Source: Caldifarciminota bacterium (lineage in GTDB: Bacteria; Hydrothermota; UBA3072). Taken from it: a stretch of DNA of 64,000 bases. Location of the stretch: assembly GCA_016930175.1 (NCBI GenBank), contig JAFGHJ010000003.1, positions 62,001 through 126,000 of the forward strand, in the 5' to 3' direction. The first letter of the stretch is position 1. Each line of letters begins with the position of its first letter. Below, piece after piece: positions 52,852 through 61,055 of this stretch. The notes beneath the pieces were generated by a model that was not told the DNA's origin, ran no database searches, and saw only the letters and a list, made by a program, of their open reading frames with translations. The translations under genes were made by a program, and so were the position numbers.

Positions 52852-52879
52852 AATATATCCCTATCACTTATAAAGTCAA
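52852..52879 (-). promoter_or_regulatory. era promoter, predicted leaderless
   Basis: Minus strand TTGACT, 16 nt, TATATT, 7 nt, ATG. No Shine-Dalgarno. Confidence 0.6.
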
Positions 52880-53087
52880 GGGAAGCCGAATCTCGCTTTA
52901 ATTAGGGCGTTGCATTACACAAGCTAAATCGTAAATTTATCTTGTTGGGGCAAAACAGCCTAAATTTAAAAATCAAATATAAAAATTCAAAAACACATCT
53001 TGAAATTTGATAGTGTGTTAGTGCGTGGGTGCGTTGGTGTTTTTTTCTAAACGAACCAACGGACTAACCGACCAACAGATTTTCTTG
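52880..53087. repeat. Inverted word-repeat element between era and the Ig-repeat gene
   Basis: GTGTGTTAGTGCGTGGGTGC and GTTGGTG face ACCAACGGACTAACCGACC and AACAG around TTTTTTTCTAAAC (53013-53078). The arms are in the opposite order to the copies at 17059 and 19195. Confidence 0.6.
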
Positions 53088-54647
53088 TTATTGTGCCTTT
53101 ATAACTGTAATATACCTCGATGTCCAGGCTACAATTTCTCTTCCTCTGGATAAAATCGCAAAAACTTTTACATTCCTTTGATTTATTCCTTCAGGAAGTT
53201 TATTCGCCTGGAATTCTCTGTTTAAGATTATTCTGCCTGCGTCGGGAGGAATAACTTTCCAGGTTACGATATAATCAGCGGGTTCCTTCTTTAATGTTAG
53301 AGGTGTTTTGAAGCCTTCAACAACTTGTTGTGAAGGGAAAGAAAAATCAATAAATCCGGGTTCCTGTAGTTGAGCCTCAATCGAAGCAGTATCTGCTGTC
53401 ATATACCTGTCTGCGCCAATAATTACTATTGCTCTCGCCGGTTTAATATTTATAGCTGCTCTTGGTTCAGCCATTACAACTCCCGCGCCTAATCTTTTGG
53501 GAACAAAAATGCCGTTATTGTTAATAGAGCCAAGATCCTCGGGAATTACTCTCCATTGTAAGTCTATTTTCTGTGTGCCTATGATGCTAAATCGAAATTC
53601 TTTGTCAATATCAACGTATGTAAATTGTTTAAAAGGCGGTATAATTTCTAAAGGTTTTATCTTTTCTGAAGTTATATATACGTTTGCGGAAACAACTCCT
53701 TTTCCGAATCTTTGAGGTAGGATGGCAATCACTCTGCCTTTCATTGGAATCTCTCCCGCTATAAAAGTGCCGTCTTTTCTAATTTGTCCGCAGCGCTCAG
53801 GAATTACCTTCCAGCTAACTGGAATATTTACATTACCGAACCCTTCTGCGTTTACTTTAAAATGTACTCTTTCTCCGGTTTTAATGGTTACGGATTCCGG
53901 AATGATACGTAAACCCACTTCGCCGCTTACTACCACAATAGCATGTCCTTGGTTGCCGTTCTTCTCGGCAATAATAACTGCTTTTCCCGGAGTCTTGGCT
54001 TTGAAGACCCCGTTTGAGTTTATCTCTCCTATGTTTTCACCCTCGACTCTCCAGGTAACTCTTTCGTTACCTTTTGTCTCGAACTGTATTGTTTCTCCTA
54101 CTTTAATTCTTTTGAACCGCGGAGTAATTTGAATATCGCTAACTTCCCCGCTTACTCTGACAAATGCCGTTTTTATTTCTCCGTTTGTAAGCAAAGCGAT
54201 GACTCTGCCCCTGCCGCTGTTTTCAGCCGTGAAAATACCGTTTCTGATATTTCCAATAACTGCGGGTATACACTTCCATTCTTTAGCTGTTCCGCCGTCA
54301 ATTGTAAATTTGATTTGTTCTCCTTTTTTAAGAATCGCAATAGGTGGAATTATCTTTGCTCTTTCCTGGCTGCCTATTTTGATATAGGCAAATCCGTTTA
54401 TATGTTGACCGTTTTTTGTGCTTATGCATCTAAGAACGCCCTTACCCTCTTTGTTCGCTACGAAAAAGTTCCCCTGGACTTGTCCAAGGGAACTGGGTAC
54501 GACGCTAAATGACAAATCCCTTTCGAGTATTTTTCCCTCTCTATCTAATACCCTTACGGTAAAGGGGATTTTTTCTCCTACTTTGCCCTCAATGGGATTT
54601 GGCGATATATGCAGTTCTAAGGATAATAATAAAAAGACAAACATCAT
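53088..54647 (-). CDS. Exported protein of tandem BIG_2/Ig-like repeats
   Basis: A 519-aa secreted or surface protein with a short signal peptide (FVFLLLSLELH). It has about six Ig-like repeats of 75-90 residues with the pattern I-x-P...G-E-x-[IV]-x-F...W-x-V-x-P...G-x-I-x-x-[ND]-G-x-F (examples WRVEGENIGEINSNGVFKA, WRVIPEDLGSINNNGIFVP). No anchor or sorting domain is seen. It is the last gene of the sigma/anti-sigma operon (4-nt overlap), an unusual place for an adhesin-like protein. Confidence 0.82.
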   Translation of the reverse strand: MMFVFLLLSLELHISPNPIEGKVGEKIPFTVRVLDREGKILERDLSFSVVPSSLGQVQGNFFVANKEGKGVLRCISTKNGQHINGFAYIKIGSQERAKIIPPIAILKKGEQIKFTIDGGTAKEWKCIPAVIGNIRNGIFTAENSGRGRVIALLTNGEIKTAFVRVSGEVSDIQITPRFKRIKVGETIQFETKGNERVTWRVEGENIGEINSNGVFKAKTPGKAVIIAEKNGNQGHAIVVVSGEVGLRIIPESVTIKTGERVHFKVNAEGFGNVNIPVSWKVIPERCGQIRKDGTFIAGEIPMKGRVIAILPQRFGKGVVSANVYITSEKIKPLEIIPPFKQFTYVDIDKEFRFSIIGTQKIDLQWRVIPEDLGSINNNGIFVPKRLGAGVVMAEPRAAINIKPARAIVIIGADRYMTADTASIEAQLQEPGFIDFSFPSQQVVEGFKTPLTLKKEPADYIVTWKVIPPDAGRIILNREFQANKLPEGINQRNVKVFAILSRGREIVAWTSRYITVIKAQ

Positions 54648-55690
54648 CCCTCCTTATAAAAAGTGATACTTTTTTCTTCTTTTGTTGAGAGAGAAAGGTA
54701 ATGCAGTCCCTCTTCTAAGGGAGGTATGGAATCGCTTCCTATAAATATAACATTCGAGTATTCTTCTCTTGTATAGTTGACTATTTTCTCTCCATCAAGG
54801 GTGATTTCAATTTTCTCCCCAGGGTTTTCTAATATGAGAACAATTTCGAAATCTTTTCCTACAACCGATCCCTCTTCAGGAAATACAAAACGTGTCTCTT
54901 TGAAATTTTCTTCGGAGATGACCATAAATGCCGGAATGCCTCCGGGAACAGCAGGAGGGATTTCTCCTATTTCTATACCTGTCTCGGGTTCAAAAGTCAG
55001 GCTTTCCCCGGATCGGTCACTTTCAATTGCGGCGGATGGCAGGGCTTCGGGCGCTTTAGAAAGCATCGGCATTTTCTCATAGACTTCTTCGGATGCAGTA
55101 AACTCTCGTATATCTTCCGGTGAAGTGATTTCGCTGTGTTTTTCTGAAGCGGCAAAGTCCTTTTTCTTTTCCGGCGGAGAAATTTTTGGAGCATCAGGCT
55201 CTTTCGAGATGGATCTCATAGTAAGTTTCTTTTCTTCTTCCTTTTCGACTTTCTTCTTGTCCAAAGAAACATCCGTACTTTCTAAAATTTCTACCTCGTC
55301 AACAGTTTCTTCTTTTTGTATTTCCTTGACCCCTTTTGTTGTAAATATTTGTTCTCTGTCTTCTATGTTGAGTAAAGCGGTCGAAACAACTATTAAAACA
55401 GCCGCAGCACTTACAGCCAGATATCTCCATCTGATTTTGTATGATTTAATAATAACCGGAGTCTCTTTTTGGGTGGTGTTTTTTAATATATTGTCGATTA
55501 GGTAATCCGGACATTGGATTTCTTCCTTTGTTGAGCGCAGTTTCTGTAAAAGTTTTTCTTTGGCTTTTAGTTTTTCTTCGCACTTTTTGCAGGATTTCAG
55601 ATGACTTTCTAAATCCAGGCGTTCTTTATTGCTAAGGGCATCGTCCACGTAGCCCTGAATTAATTCTTCAAATCTTTTATGATTTTTCAT
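54644..55690 (-). CDS. Zinc-finger anti-sigma factor with a long periplasmic region
   Basis: A 348-aa membrane protein. The N-terminal zf-HC2 motif is HLKSCKKC, a ZAS-type anti-sigma fold. One transmembrane helix (YLAVSAAAVLIVVSTALL) is followed by about 130 Glu/Lys/Pro/Ser-rich residues and a C-terminal beta domain (KDFEIVLILENPGEKIEITLDGEKIV). The last domain resembles the N-terminal Ig-like part of the barrel protein upstream. It overlaps the sigma gene and the Ig-repeat gene by 4 nt each. Confidence 0.85.
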   Translation of the reverse strand: MKNHKRFEELIQGYVDDALSNKERLDLESHLKSCKKCEEKLKAKEKLLQKLRSTKEEIQCPDYLIDNILKNTTQKETPVIIKSYKIRWRYLAVSAAAVLIVVSTALLNIEDREQIFTTKGVKEIQKEETVDEVEILESTDVSLDKKKVEKEEEKKLTMRSISKEPDAPKISPPEKKKDFAASEKHSEITSPEDIREFTASEEVYEKMPMLSKAPEALPSAAIESDRSGESLTFEPETGIEIGEIPPAVPGGIPAFMVISEENFKETRFVFPEEGSVVGKDFEIVLILENPGEKIEITLDGEKIVNYTREEYSNVIFIGSDSIPPLEEGLHYLSLSTKEEKSITFYKEG

Positions 55691-56217
55691 ATTTTTTCCT
55701 TTACCAGTTCTCCAAGTTCGTTGAGAGTTCTATGCAGGCGTGAACGTACGGTACCAATAGGTATTCCCAGTATTTGAGATATAGTCAAATAATCGCAATC
55801 CTCGTAGTACCTGAGCACTAAAACTTCCTGGTATTTTCTGGGTAGTAAATAGAGCATTCTTTTGATGAGTTGCTGGTCGGATTTCTTGATTAAGGCTTTC
55901 TCAGGATTTCCTTCTGTCGCAAGATGTGTAATATCGTCTATCGAGATTATCTTTCCTTCACGGGCCTGTTCTCTTCTGTATTTAAAAACAGAATTAAGAG
56001 CTATCCTGTAAAGCCAGGTGTAAACGGCTGAATCTCCCCTAAAGGTCTTGAATCCTCTCCAGGCATTTACAAAAACTTCCTGGGTTAACTCCCTTGTAAT
56101 TTCCGCATTATTTGTCATATTATAAATCATTTTATAGATCCTCGGAGTGTTAGTTTTAACAACTTTATCAAATATTTCTTTCCTCTGTTCATAATTTTTA
56201 TTCCTCCGTTTCTTCAT
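55687..56217 (-). CDS. ECF sigma factor
   Basis: A 176-aa sigma factor with region 2 (YKMIYNMTNNAEITRELTQEVFVNAWRGF) and region 4 (LPRKYQEVLVLRYYEDCDYLTISQILGIPIGTVRSRLHRTLNEL). Regions 1 and 3 are absent, as expected for ECF. It is coupled to its anti-sigma factor. A target promoter motif could not be identified. Confidence 0.92.
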   Translation of the reverse strand: MKKRRNKNYEQRKEIFDKVVKTNTPRIYKMIYNMTNNAEITRELTQEVFVNAWRGFKTFRGDSAVYTWLYRIALNSVFKYRREQAREGKIISIDDITHLATEGNPEKALIKKSDQQLIKRMLYLLPRKYQEVLVLRYYEDCDYLTISQILGIPIGTVRSRLHRTLNELGELVKEKI

Positions 56218-56253
56218 TTGTCTATTTAGATACTAAATTTAAGAGTTAGTTCC

Positions 56254-57756
56254 CTAAAAATCATATTCGTATATAATTCTGAGCAGGTGTTCATCATATC
56301 CGTTTTCCAAGTATGGATAGTAGTTTATGTTTATATTACCAAAGCTTCCCAAACTTAAGGTTCCGTCTACATTGAAATCGAAGCTTGTGTTTGTACCATT
56401 TATGTAAGTATAGATACCAACGGATAAAATATGCTTTTCGTGATACCAGGAAACGTTAGACAAAATTCTAAAAGAACGTGTTTCTTCTATATAAGTCGTT
56501 TTTTCTATTCCTATAGTGTTTTCCATTTGCAGAGAACCTGAAATAGCTTCAAAACCCAGACCAATATAACTGTATTTCTCCTCTTGGTACTCGGGGTATT
56601 TAGCCCACCGATATTCCAGAATGGGGGAGAAGTTATCTGATATTTTCAATTTAAACGATTGGTTAAGGGATATACCTACCATTTCATATTCCTGGTAGGC
56701 AAGGTAATCGACATAGGTCAAAAAACAGCCTTTTTCATATACTCCGTTTATAAAACCGGAGGTTCTTCCCTGGTAAAGATAAGCATTGCCCAGTGTTAAA
56801 TACCCGTCACTCACCGTTCTTATACCGGCTTCAATGTTATTCAGTTCGGATTCAAATATTAGTTTACCTTCAAATGCTGTTCCTTTTATAGTTGAATCCG
56901 CATATAAATTGTAATTACCTGTCGAGAAAGCCCCTTTAATTTTTAAGCATATTAACTTATTTAGACCAAATTCTGTTTCTCCTGATAAGATGGAGGATTT
57001 AGCCGGGTCTTCGAAAGTGAAGCCGATTATATTTGAAGTATCATCTTCCCCGTAAAAAGCTGTGACACCCATATAAAACTGATTTTTCTTAAAGGCTGTT
57101 TTTCCTCCCAGTAACCATCTGGGGTACTCAGCAAATAAGGTATCATAATTTTCCGAGTATAGGATGACGGGATTTATAAAAAAGTTCCCGGCGCCTATTT
57201 CGCCGCTTAGCCCAAGACCTCCGGGAGAACAGATTGTCAATTCGTGCAGATATGGAGAAATATAACCAACTTCCAGATATGATTTTCCTTTTAAATAACT
57301 AAAGTACGGGTACCATTCTATCTGGTACTGCGGGTCATGGTATAAAGAAAATCTTAAGTAATTTTCATTTTTAAAAACTGAGAAGTCTAATCCCAAGAGA
57401 ACTTCGTTCTCTCCTGGGAAAGAGGTATCCGCGAAGTAGGAGTTATGATTTCCTACTGAAAGATTTCCTGTAAAGGTATAGGGGGTATCCTCTTTTTTTT
57501 CGGTTACCATAAATGACCATTCTTCGGTTTCGTTTTCGGTTTCTACTTTTATTTTGTGTTTGCCTCCTGATAGACTGCTTGTTTCCGAAAAAAAATAACC
57601 TGATTTTATTTCCCCGGGTAGATTGGTCCCGTCTAAGTAAACATTTATTGATTTTTCTGCTACCGGCGGGTCGAACAGGATAGTTATATCGAAAGGGGTA
57701 GAAATTGAATCCCCGGGAGAAATAAGAAATATGGTTGAAATAATTATTTCTAACAT
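56254..57756 (-). CDS. Outer-membrane beta-barrel protein with N-terminal Ig-like domain
   Basis: A 500-aa exported protein (signal peptide about 1-16). Residues about 20-90 form an Ig-like domain (INVYLDGTNLPGEIKSG...LSGGKHKIKVE), followed by about 400 residues of alternating aromatic strands ending RIIYEYDF, a terminal Phe typical of barrels. Function unknown. It precedes the sigma factor by 36 nt and may be its co-transcribed partner or target. Confidence 0.75.
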   Translation of the reverse strand: MLEIIISTIFLISPGDSISTPFDITILFDPPVAEKSINVYLDGTNLPGEIKSGYFFSETSSLSGGKHKIKVETENETEEWSFMVTEKKEDTPYTFTGNLSVGNHNSYFADTSFPGENEVLLGLDFSVFKNENYLRFSLYHDPQYQIEWYPYFSYLKGKSYLEVGYISPYLHELTICSPGGLGLSGEIGAGNFFINPVILYSENYDTLFAEYPRWLLGGKTAFKKNQFYMGVTAFYGEDDTSNIIGFTFEDPAKSSILSGETEFGLNKLICLKIKGAFSTGNYNLYADSTIKGTAFEGKLIFESELNNIEAGIRTVSDGYLTLGNAYLYQGRTSGFINGVYEKGCFLTYVDYLAYQEYEMVGISLNQSFKLKISDNFSPILEYRWAKYPEYQEEKYSYIGLGFEAISGSLQMENTIGIEKTTYIEETRSFRILSNVSWYHEKHILSVGIYTYINGTNTSFDFNVDGTLSLGSFGNININYYPYLENGYDEHLLRIIYEYDF

Positions 57757-57767
57757 AATTTAGGTTT

Positions 57768-57796
57768 ATTTTATTATTTTCTGCACGGTTGGTCAA
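57768..57796 (-). promoter_or_regulatory. Promoter of the barrel/sigma/anti-sigma operon
   Basis: Minus strand TTGACC, 17 nt, TAAAAT, 11 nt, ATG. No Shine-Dalgarno, so near-leaderless. Confidence 0.5.
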
Positions 57797-57892
57797 GGGT
57801 TTTTTGTTTTTTAATGTTCATTGCTTTCTACGCGTAATTTCTCACCATCCAATTATTCAACTTAGATTTGAAGACTTTATTAAATTTAGTTC

Positions 57893-57920
57893 TTGACACG
57901 ACATTTTAATTGAATAAATT
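57893..57920 (+). promoter_or_regulatory. Promoter of the DUF4870 gene
   Basis: TTGACA, 16 nt, TAAATT, with a leader of about 40 nt. Confidence 0.5.
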
Positions 57921-57940
57921 GAAAAGTAAAAGAAAATAAC

Positions 57941-57967
57941 ATGAAAAACAATAAGGAGGTAAAATAA
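57941..57967 (+). other. Possible 8-codon leader ORF overlapping the DUF4870 start
   Basis: ATG AAA AAC AAT AAG GAG GTA AAA TAA: its stop overlaps the DUF4870 ATG (TAATG), and the ribosome-binding site AAGGAGGT of DUF4870 lies inside it. It may be chance, or allow termination-reinitiation. Confidence 0.25.
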
Positions 57968-58320
57968 TGGCAAAAGAAAAAAAGAAAGATGCAAATACTT
58001 GGGCTATGCTCTGTCATTTGACCGCTCTTTCATTATATGTCGGTGTACCTTTTGGGCATATAATAGTTCCTCTCATAATATGGCTGATTAAAAAGGATGA
58101 GTTCGCTTTCGTAGATGAACAGGGGAAGGAATCATTGAATTTCCAAATTTCAATAACTATTTATGGAATTGTTGCCGGACTATTATGCTTAATTGCCATC
58201 GGTGTTATTTTGCTTCCCGTTATCGCGGTTGCTCATATCGTGTTAACTATAATGGCGGCAGTGAAAGCAAACCAGGGCGAAGGCTATCACTATCCCTTCA
58301 CATTGAGATTTATTAAGTAA
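57967..58320 (+). CDS. DUF4870 membrane protein
   Basis: A 117-aa protein with three to four helices. It has WAMLCHLTALSLYVGVPFGHIIVPLIIWLIKKD, then FVDEQGKESLNFQISITIY and a C-terminal hydrophobic hairpin, the standard DUF4870/Tic20-like pattern. Function unknown. Strong AAGGAGGT ribosome-binding site. Confidence 0.9.
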   Translation: MAKEKKKDANTWAMLCHLTALSLYVGVPFGHIIVPLIIWLIKKDEFAFVDEQGKESLNFQISITIYGIVAGLLCLIAIGVILLPVIAVAHIVLTIMAAVKANQGEGYHYPFTLRFIK

Positions 58321-58467
58321 AAGCAAATAAAAAATTCATATTGTATATAAGTTCGTCATAATAAACTTCCTGTTTTTGACAGAATTTTCTTGGTTTAGCC
58401 AAAAAACAAAAATTTTTTTGGAACCAAATAACAGTTTTTTTATCTAATAAGAAAACAGGAGGAATTT

Positions 58468-59706
58468 ATGAAATATAAAAAAGTATTATGTGTATTTATT
58501 TTAATTTTGCTTTCATTTTTTGGTTGTGATACGACGGAGCCGACCGAACCCATACGAGAGTTAAGTTCTTCCGAGACAAAAATTGTTGAATCGGATAATT
58601 CTTTCGGAATTAAACTCTTTAAGGAAATTAACGCAGGGGAGGAGACAAATTCAAATGTTTTTATCTCTCCTCTTTCTATTTCAATGGCTCTCGGAATGAC
58701 TTATAACGGTGCTCACACGAGTACCGAGGAAGCAATGAGGACCACACTTGAATTTGCGGATTTATCTATGGATGAAATAAACGAATCCTATAAAAGCCTG
58801 ATAGAATTATTAACTGGTATCGATACGGATGTCGACTTCAATATCGCGAATTCCATCTGGTACAGGGACGATTTCACTTTTGAACAGGATTTTTTTGAGA
58901 GGTGCAGGGATTATTTCGATGCGAGAGTAAGCGGACTTGATTTCAGCCAAAGTGAGGCGGCAAAGGATACTATGAACAACTGGGTGGATGAAAATACTAA
59001 CGGTAAAATTGAGAAGATAGTGGATTATGTTGACCCGTTAAATGATGTTATGTTTCTGATAAATGCGATATATTTTAACGGTACCTGGACCTATCGGTTT
59101 GAAGAGGAAGATACAAAAGATGATGTATTCCATATGCCCGGAGGCTCCACCAAGGAATGCAAGATGATGGAAATAAGGAGTTATTTTAAATATTTCGAAG
59201 ATTCTCTACTGCAGGCGATCGATATTCCGTACGGGAAAGGCAATTATTCGATGACTGTAATCCTGCCGGAATATAGTGAAGATATAGATGAGTTAATTGC
59301 AGGATTGACGAAAGAAAAGTGGGATGAATGGATGAATAGTTTTTATGAGGATACGGTAACCCTGTTTTTGCCAAAGATTAAGCTGGAATACAAAATAAAG
59401 GATTTGCTGGAGGATGTGCTAAAGAGTTTGGGGATGGGAGTTGCCTTTGACGATCAGGAAGCCGATTTTACCGGAATGTATGAACCGGGAGGTATTTTCA
59501 TTGATAGGATTATACATAAAACTTTTCTGGAAGTGGATGAGGAGGGAACTGAGGCAGCGGCAGCTACGGTTGTGGCTATGAGTCTTACATGTATTGATGG
59601 AAATTTAACAATTCGGGTTAATAGACCTTATATATTCGCAATAAGGGAAAATCATTCCGGTACAATACTTTTTATCGGAAAGATTATCGAACCTATCTGG
59701 GAATGA
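58468..59706 (+). CDS. Lipoprotein serpin, copy 1
   Basis: A 412-aa serine protease inhibitor fold carried on a lipoprotein (FFGCDTTEPTEP). It has NVFISPLSISMALGMTYNGA, the shutter/breach motifs FLINAIYFNGTW, and the hinge DEEGTEAAAATVVAM required for inhibitory serpins. The reactive loop then reads SLTCIDGNLTIRVNRP, and the C-terminal FAIRENHSGTILFIGKI is standard. A surface serpin would block proteases from outside or from its own cell. First of three tandem copies; AGGAGGAA precedes the start. Confidence 0.93.
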   Translation: MKYKKVLCVFILILLSFFGCDTTEPTEPIRELSSSETKIVESDNSFGIKLFKEINAGEETNSNVFISPLSISMALGMTYNGAHTSTEEAMRTTLEFADLSMDEINESYKSLIELLTGIDTDVDFNIANSIWYRDDFTFEQDFFERCRDYFDARVSGLDFSQSEAAKDTMNNWVDENTNGKIEKIVDYVDPLNDVMFLINAIYFNGTWTYRFEEEDTKDDVFHMPGGSTKECKMMEIRSYFKYFEDSLLQAIDIPYGKGNYSMTVILPEYSEDIDELIAGLTKEKWDEWMNSFYEDTVTLFLPKIKLEYKIKDLLEDVLKSLGMGVAFDDQEADFTGMYEPGGIFIDRIIHKTFLEVDEEGTEAAAATVVAMSLTCIDGNLTIRVNRPYIFAIRENHSGTILFIGKIIEPIWE

Positions 59707-59757
59707 AAAAAGTAAAACTAAATTGAGGATTTTTTAAAAGAATGATTGGAGGTGAAT

Positions 59758-61002
59758 ATGAAAAGTAAAGGAATATTGTTTTTGTTCATTGTTATTTTAC
59801 TTTCAACTTTTGGTTGTGATACGACGGAGCCGACCGAACCGCTGCGAGAGTTAAGTTCTTCCGAGACGAAAATTGTTGAATCAGATAATTCTTTTGGCCT
59901 TAAACTCTTTAAGGAAATTAACGCAGGGGAGGAGAAAAATTTAAATGTTTTTATATCCCCTCTTTCCATTTCTATGGCTCTTGGGATGACGTATAATGGA
60001 GCTGCCGGAAGTACTGAGGAGGCAATGAGAACCACACTTGAATTTGGGGATTTATCTATGGGTGAGATAAACGAGTCCTATAAAAGCCTGATAGGATTAT
60101 TGAGAGGTATTGATTCCGAAGTTGAGTTCAGTATAGCGAATTCTATCTGGTACAGGGATGATTGGATTTTTGAACAGGATTTTTTTGAGAGGTGCAGGGA
60201 TTATTTTGATGCGAGGGTTAGCGGGCTTGATTTTAGTCAAAATGAGGCGGCAAAGGATACTATGAACAACTGGGTGGATGAAAACACCAACGGCAAAATT
60301 GAGGAAACAGTAGATTACGTAAACCCAATATATGATGTTATGTTTTTAATAAATGCAATATATTTTAATGGTACCTGGACCTATCAGTTTAATGAGGAAG
60401 ACACGAAAGATACTCTCTTTTACCTTTCTGGAGGTTCAACTGAAGAATGCAAAATGATGGAGGTGAAAAGTAAATTTAAATATTTTGAGGATTCGCTCTT
60501 ACAGGCGATCGATATTCCATATGGTATAGGTAATTATTCGATGACTGTCATCCTGCCTGGTTATGGAAAAGACATGGATCAGTTCATTGCAGAGTTGACA
60601 CAGGAAAAATGGGATGAGTGGATGAGTCGTTTTTCTGAAGATTCGGTGAATTTGTTTCTTCCTAAACTTAAAGTAGAATATAAAGCTGATAGTGTTTTAA
60701 AAGAGGTTCTAAAAGATATGGGAATGGAAATTGCTTTCGATGGAAGGGCAGATTTTACCCAAATGCATAAACCAGGTGGTATATGGATTGGTAAAGTGAT
60801 ACACAAGACTTTCTTGGAAGTCGATGAAGAAGGCACAGAAGCTGCGGCAGCCACTGTAGTTGAGATGATATGGGAGAGCACGGGCGGCGGAGAAGTTTTC
60901 CCTGTGATGCGTATAAATAGACCTTTCCTTTTCGCAATCAGGGAAAACCATTCGGGTACCATACTTTTCATCGGGAAGATTATCGACCCTGTCTGGGAGT
61001 AA
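59758..61002 (+). CDS. Lipoprotein serpin, copy 2
   Basis: A 414-aa serpin very similar to its neighbours in the framework, with the same lipobox and TTEPTEP linker. The hinge is EEGTEAAAATVVEM and the loop IWESTGGGEVFPVMRINRP, longer than and different from copies 1 and 3. The start was moved from the TTG at 59746 to ATG 59758, which follows GGAGGTGA. Confidence 0.92.
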   Translation: MKSKGILFLFIVILLSTFGCDTTEPTEPLRELSSSETKIVESDNSFGLKLFKEINAGEEKNLNVFISPLSISMALGMTYNGAAGSTEEAMRTTLEFGDLSMGEINESYKSLIGLLRGIDSEVEFSIANSIWYRDDWIFEQDFFERCRDYFDARVSGLDFSQNEAAKDTMNNWVDENTNGKIEETVDYVNPIYDVMFLINAIYFNGTWTYQFNEEDTKDTLFYLSGGSTEECKMMEVKSKFKYFEDSLLQAIDIPYGIGNYSMTVILPGYGKDMDQFIAELTQEKWDEWMSRFSEDSVNLFLPKLKVEYKADSVLKEVLKDMGMEIAFDGRADFTQMHKPGGIWIGKVIHKTFLEVDEEGTEAAAATVVEMIWESTGGGEVFPVMRINRPFLFAIRENHSGTILFIGKIIDPVWE

Positions 61003-61055
61003 AAAATTTGGAATTAAATCAAGGGTTTTGTTGAAAGGAATAAAAGGAGAGAAAG

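Noticed and set aside
54940-54960. Shared PPAVPGG peptide in the anti-sigma factor and the DAITGATK lipoprotein
   Set aside because: Too short and of simple Pro/Gly composition; no further similarity, so probably coincidence.
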